Positions 22,701-25,494 of a stretch of 25,494 nucleotides of DNA are shown here, piece after piece. A program made the position numbers and the translations under genes. The notes under the pieces are model-generated. The model was not told the origin of the DNA, did no database searches, and saw only the letters and a list, made by a program, of their open reading frames with translations. Positions within the stretch are counted from its first letter, which is position 1. Each line of letters opens with the position of its first letter. The DNA is from an uncultured Bacilli bacterium. Its GTDB lineage: Bacteria; Bacillota_I; Bacilli_A; RF39; UBA660. Location of the stretch: assembly GCA_947589725.1 (NCBI GenBank), contig CANQCQ010000002.1, positions 1-25,494 of the forward strand, read 5' to 3'.

Positions 22701-25494
22701 TCCATTATTTGTTCACGACTTCTACCAAATCCAACTATTAAATATATAGTTTGACTTTCAAAAGGAGGTAGTTCAATACTATTTCTAATACTAATAACTG
22801 GTTCAAGATTATCACCACAATAATTACTTAATTTTTGATAAAGGCCTTGTGGATTACTACTAGATCTATTTCTACCAATAAAATTTGTCCTTTCTGTTTC
22901 AAAAGTATATTCATCTTGAGGATTTTGAATTAATAGTCGAAGAACCATATAACTACTGATATTAGTATCTCCTCTAGATTTACGTCTTGCAATCAAAGAA
23001 TTAGTCTTTTTATCAAACTCAGTAGATATAAACATATTATTAAACACTCTATGACTAACATCATCCATATTTTCAGAAAGAATTGGTTCAGTATAACCAG
23101 TAAGTTCTAATCTTCTAACATCTGCACCATTATTTTTAAAAGTAATTTTTCTAATTTCAGCATTATGATTTTTAGTAACAGTTATTTCTGTTTTAGTAGT
23201 AATTGATCCATCACGTCTAGAATACTTTATTCTGTCACTTGCAAAAACTACTTCATATTTTTCTGGTTTTTCATTAATAGGAGCATATGTATTACTCCAA
23301 ATTCTATCACTATCTAAATCTTTTATGTATAAAAATATTCCATAATCTTGTTCAGTTATTCTTCTATATCTATTTAACTGTAATGTTCTATATCTAGAAA
23401 AAGAATTACCTCGATCATTTATAAGTAAACAATATTTTTGATTAGATAATACTGATACTTCTGGTAAATATGAAATATAATCAAAGGCTCTAATATCATT
23501 TTCTATTACTTCCTTATCATAATTATATTTTTTGTACTTAGCCATCTTCATATCAATACTAGTTTTTACTTGAACTTTTTCTTTTAATAAAATATTAAAT
23601 GTTTTAACATAGACATTATGATGAAAATAATTTTTAATAGCATTCGGTTTTAAATAATTAACCACTCCTGCTAAAATCATTCCTTGATGATGAGCAAAAT
23701 AAGCATAAACTACTCCCTTATTGTCATAATCATATGCCTCATAAAATCCATATTTACCAAGCATATCCATTTTCTTAAATTTTTCCATATTATTATAGAC
23801 ATCTTCAGGAAATAACTCTAAAGCCATAATAGATGCATATGGTGCTAAAACTATTCTATTTTCTTTATCTTCTTTTGCTTTTAAATAAGGAGTTGAGAAA
23901 GCTTTATACTTATAATTTAAAGAATTATCTAATTCATTATAAGCTGACTCACTAATTCCCCATGGAAGTGTTCTAGAAACACTTTCAATATAATCTTTTT
24001 GACAAAATCTTGCAAATTGATAAGACTCATCTAATAAGGTATTTGGATATTCTTTCATAAAAAGTAAAGGCATATAATATTCAAAAGAAGTACCACTCCA
24101 AGAAATTAATCCTTTATGGCCCTTATATGTAGTAAGAGATTTATCTAAACAAAACCAGTGTTTAGCTGGTACATCTCCTAAACAAATTGCTAAATAACTC
24201 AATAGTCTTGCTTCACTTGCAAACTTATTATAATTATAAATTGATAATTTACCTTCATTATCGTCAAAACCTATACTAAATACATTCCTTTTTGTATAGA
24301 ATTTTTTAAAATTAGCATTATTAATTAATTTATCACACTGTTTTATTAATTTATCACAGTCAAATTGTTCTAAAAATTCTCTAACAACTATGACACTAGC
24401 TATGAAATTACCTGAGTCAACAGAAGATACAAATTTATTTGCTGTCATAACTCTCATTGTCTTTATATCATACCAATTATATAAATGACCACACCATTTA
24501 TCTAACTTATCAACACTATCTAATATTTTCTCTATTAAATCAATTGCTTTTTCTGCATCAATAAATTCTAATTCATAAGCACCAACAATACTAGTAAGAG
24601 AAAAACCAATAGCTGTAGGTGAAGTTCTATGATCCGCTTTTTGTTCTCTATTTTCTTGATAATTATCTGGTATTAAATAATTATATTCTTCTGTTAAATT
24701 ATCTTCAAAATATTTCCATGTATTTCTAGCAATTTCCATTATAGAATTTACCTTTTTATCACTAAGTTCAATTCTATCATGATCAATATCACAACTTACA
24801 AAGTATAAAACAAAAGGTGCAGTTAAAAAACTTATAGCTAGTACACAAGCATAATAATTTTTACTTATTAATCCATAAACAATAAGTACTATTGCCAAAA
24901 CTATATTTGGAATAAAATTTTTAATATAACTAACTAAATTACTATTAACAGTCTTTTCAACTTCTTCGGCTGTTATCCAATTAAGTAAATTTTTATGAGT
25001 AATTAATAATCTATATATACTTTTAAAGAATGCATCCATGTATAACTGTGTATAAAATGGTAATGTACAAAAAACAATATAACATCTCGCAACTAAACTT
25101 TTTCCACCAAAGAATAGATTTTTATAATAAATAGTCGTATTATCTTTATTTCTAGTTTGCATTTTACTTCTTAAATAGAATATTATAGGTAATGCTATTT
25201 CTAATATAACAAAAGCAAACCAAACTAAAGGTGATATAACACCATATAAAAATGATAATATAAGTATTAATAATAAAGTTGGATATAAAAACATTCTAAC
25301 AATATTATCGAATATTTTAAATTTACCTAATAAATTAATTGGATTTTTAACCTTCTTACCACTTTTATTTGGTACTTTATTAAATAACCAATTAATAATT
25401 TGAACATCTCCTCTAGCCCATCTATGCTGTCTAGTAATATCTATTAATAATTTAGAAGGAAAGTCATCTATCAATTCAATATCAGATACATATC
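19796..25494 (-). CDS. Cyclic beta-1,2-glucan synthase-like protein (GT84-GH189-GH94), N-terminus outside the window
   Basis: The reading frame is open through the right edge, so only the last ~1,899 residues are seen. The edge codes YVSDIELIDDFPS then QHRWARGD, the C-terminal end of a GT84/GT2-like glucosyltransferase with its (Q/R)xxRW motif; the apparent start near 25474 is internal. Then follow hydrophobic segments (about 58-103 and 180-228 counted from 25474) and a glycoamylase-like GH189 region (HLYNWYD, VSSVDSGNF, PWGISESAYN, and HHQGM near 23680-23697). Next come GH94-type beta-sandwiches and the phosphorylase-like barrel with GGGDWNDGMN (about 20726-20757, catalytic Asp), RENGGQYTHSVSW and GGWTWYTGSAGW. 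Family knowledge: these ~2,800-residue membrane enzymes build, cyclise and trim beta-1,2-glucans. It ends at a terminator. Without the N-terminus, GT activity cannot be confirmed. Confidence 0.93.
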   Translation of the reverse strand, partial: YVSDIELIDDFPSKLLIDITRQHRWARGDVQIINWLFNKVPNKSGKKVKNPINLLGKFKIFDNIVRMFLYPTLLLILILSFLYGVISPLVWFAFVILEIALPIIFYLRSKMQTRNKDNTTIYYKNLFFGGKSLVARCYIVFCTLPFYTQLYMDAFFKSIYRLLITHKNLLNWITAEEVEKTVNSNLVSYIKNFIPNIVLAIVLIVYGLISKNYYACVLAISFLTAPFVLYFVSCDIDHDRIELSDKKVNSIMEIARNTWKYFEDNLTEEYNYLIPDNYQENREQKADHRTSPTAIGFSLTSIVGAYELEFIDAEKAIDLIEKILDSVDKLDKWCGHLYNWYDIKTMRVMTANKFVSSVDSGNFIASVIVVREFLEQFDCDKLIKQCDKLINNANFKKFYTKRNVFSIGFDDNEGKLSIYNYNKFASEARLLSYLAICLGDVPAKHWFCLDKSLTTYKGHKGLISWSGTSFEYYMPLLFMKEYPNTLLDESYQFARFCQKDYIESVSRTLPWGISESAYNELDNSLNYKYKAFSTPYLKAKEDKENRIVLAPYASIMALELFPEDVYNNMEKFKKMDMLGKYGFYEAYDYDNKGVVYAYFAHHQGMILAGVVNYLKPNAIKNYFHHNVYVKTFNILLKEKVQVKTSIDMKMAKYKKYNYDKEVIENDIRAFDYISYLPEVSVLSNQKYCLLINDRGNSFSRYRTLQLNRYRRITEQDYGIFLYIKDLDSDRIWSNTYAPINEKPEKYEVVFASDRIKYSRRDGSITTKTEITVTKNHNAEIRKITFKNNGADVRRLELTGYTEPILSENMDDVSHRVFNNMFISTEFDKKTNSLIARRKSRGDTNISSYMVLRLLIQNPQDEYTFETERTNFIGRNRSSSNPQGLYQKLSNYCGDNLEPVISIRNSIELPPFESQTIYLIVGFGRSREQIMDIVKNYNNEVSIENAFRVATLMNNINTKNMNITGEAMRTYNIMLNYLYQTTRISTDEDRMDLLRRNALGQSALWKFGISGDRPIILVEISDISDMNFINEILKVFEYYKNHSIFVDIVIINKESSQFSKIIKKEIDEEMYRMYTLNSFYHTPGGITVLDGNCIDDKEYLLLQVVPRLKFIINNHQTLKEAVEELQSSNSISDYSRVKYEINVYPKSSEKLEFDNGYGGFKNNGSEYVIYNKDTPTPWSNIIANKNFGTIITNNGCGFTYAYNSGEFKLTSWTNDVVCNDKSEGFKFNGRLFDPMKCIHGFGYSILSSETEEKITEITEFVAKEDNVKLYLMKLTNKENKKLDYDIEFWINPTFGNFEEKTSRHILTEFMGNDNYLKLRNVYSINYGDVNVFMTSSLPIKSAELNRMLVKSINTSITLEPKEEKYIVFALGCGMSDKENLDLIHKYSEINNVKKELKSVKEKWKKTLSKINVKTKDKSFDYMVNGWYLYQTLSSRILAKSGFYQVSGAFGFRDQLQDAMNVTIIEPDIARKQILINAAHQFEEGDVFHWWHEKNRFGLRSKYKDDYLWLVYATIHYIEITKDVSILDEQIPYVLGDTLGDYESEKGMMFNYTDYTESLLEHCIKSLQLSMNSLGHHKIPLMGGGDWNDGMNKVGIKGKGESVWLGFFLYMIIDQFIKLMRKYYKNFNVEEYVNFNEKLKDNLNKKTWDGKHYLRAFFDNGDKLGSSENSECKIDLISQSFSILSGVAPKDRVESVIESVEEKLVDENAKIIKLLTPAFHSSLNNPGYIMNYPQGIRENGGQYTHSVSWYLMALIKSGYKDRAYRYYQMINPVNRTLDNESVQHYKTEPYVIAADIYSAKGQEGRGGWTWYTGSAGWFYRVGVEEILGLHKHGQTLKVTPNMPVSWDSYEITYRYMDTDYHIRVIKDTKNEIIVDSRKQQNNTIDLVNDGIEHQVVIYTI

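Overview
This is a very AT-rich stretch (roughly 70% A+T or more) from a low-GC Bacillota genome. The gene content fits a Bacilli/Mollicutes-like or related gut lineage: sepF next to ileS, an isoleucine T-box, AGGAGG-type ribosome sites, TTGACA/TATAAT promoters and intrinsic terminators. That placement is an inference. The genetic code is standard, since Trp is TGG throughout and no gene is interrupted by TGA. None of the 20 stop codons I could read is TGA. No rRNA, tRNA or CRISPR array was seen.

Layout: every chromosomal gene lies on the minus strand, so transcription runs from high to low coordinates. From right to left: (1) 19796-25494, the C-terminal ~1,900 residues of a cyclic beta-1,2-glucan synthase-like giant (GT84 tail, membrane segments, GH189-like and GH94 domains), open through the right edge. 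(2) 18400-19672, a two-PepSY membrane protein and a YjbR/MmcQ protein. (3) 15726-18320, glucose-6-phosphate isomerase, a PAP2 phosphatase and a HAD/Cof protein with eroded catalytic motifs. (4) 14520-15750, a complete IS3-family element on the plus strand, with an A7 frameshift site and 31-bp terminal repeats. Its right end supplies the last codons and stop of the HAD gene. (5) 11011-14426, an operon of RluA-type pseudouridine synthase, NagZ-like GH3 glycosidase and asparaginyl-tRNA synthetase. (6) 9384-10908, a PP2C phosphatase and a lipoprotein. (7) 7054-9258, a HerA-type ATPase with a long low-complexity tail. (8) 3160-6984, sepF, then a T-box leader and a eukaryote-like (type 2) isoleucyl-tRNA synthetase. 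(9) 106-3004, an operon of a membrane-tethered thioredoxin-like protein, a FabG-like reductase, an unrecognised 126-residue protein and a PLP enzyme of the methionine gamma-lyase/YnbB family. (10) Bases 1-80 look like the terminus of a second, different IS3-type element running off the left edge.

Most genes are housekeeping: two tRNA synthetases, cell division, RNA modification, wall turnover and glycolysis. I do not see a clearly new multi-gene system. The points most worth following are the IS-rewritten, catalytically degenerate HAD protein, the glucan synthase in this genomic setting, the type 2 IleRS under T-box control, and the thioredoxin/FabG/orphan/PLP operon. No gap without a gene exceeds 300 bases; the largest (6247-6537) is the ileS T-box leader.
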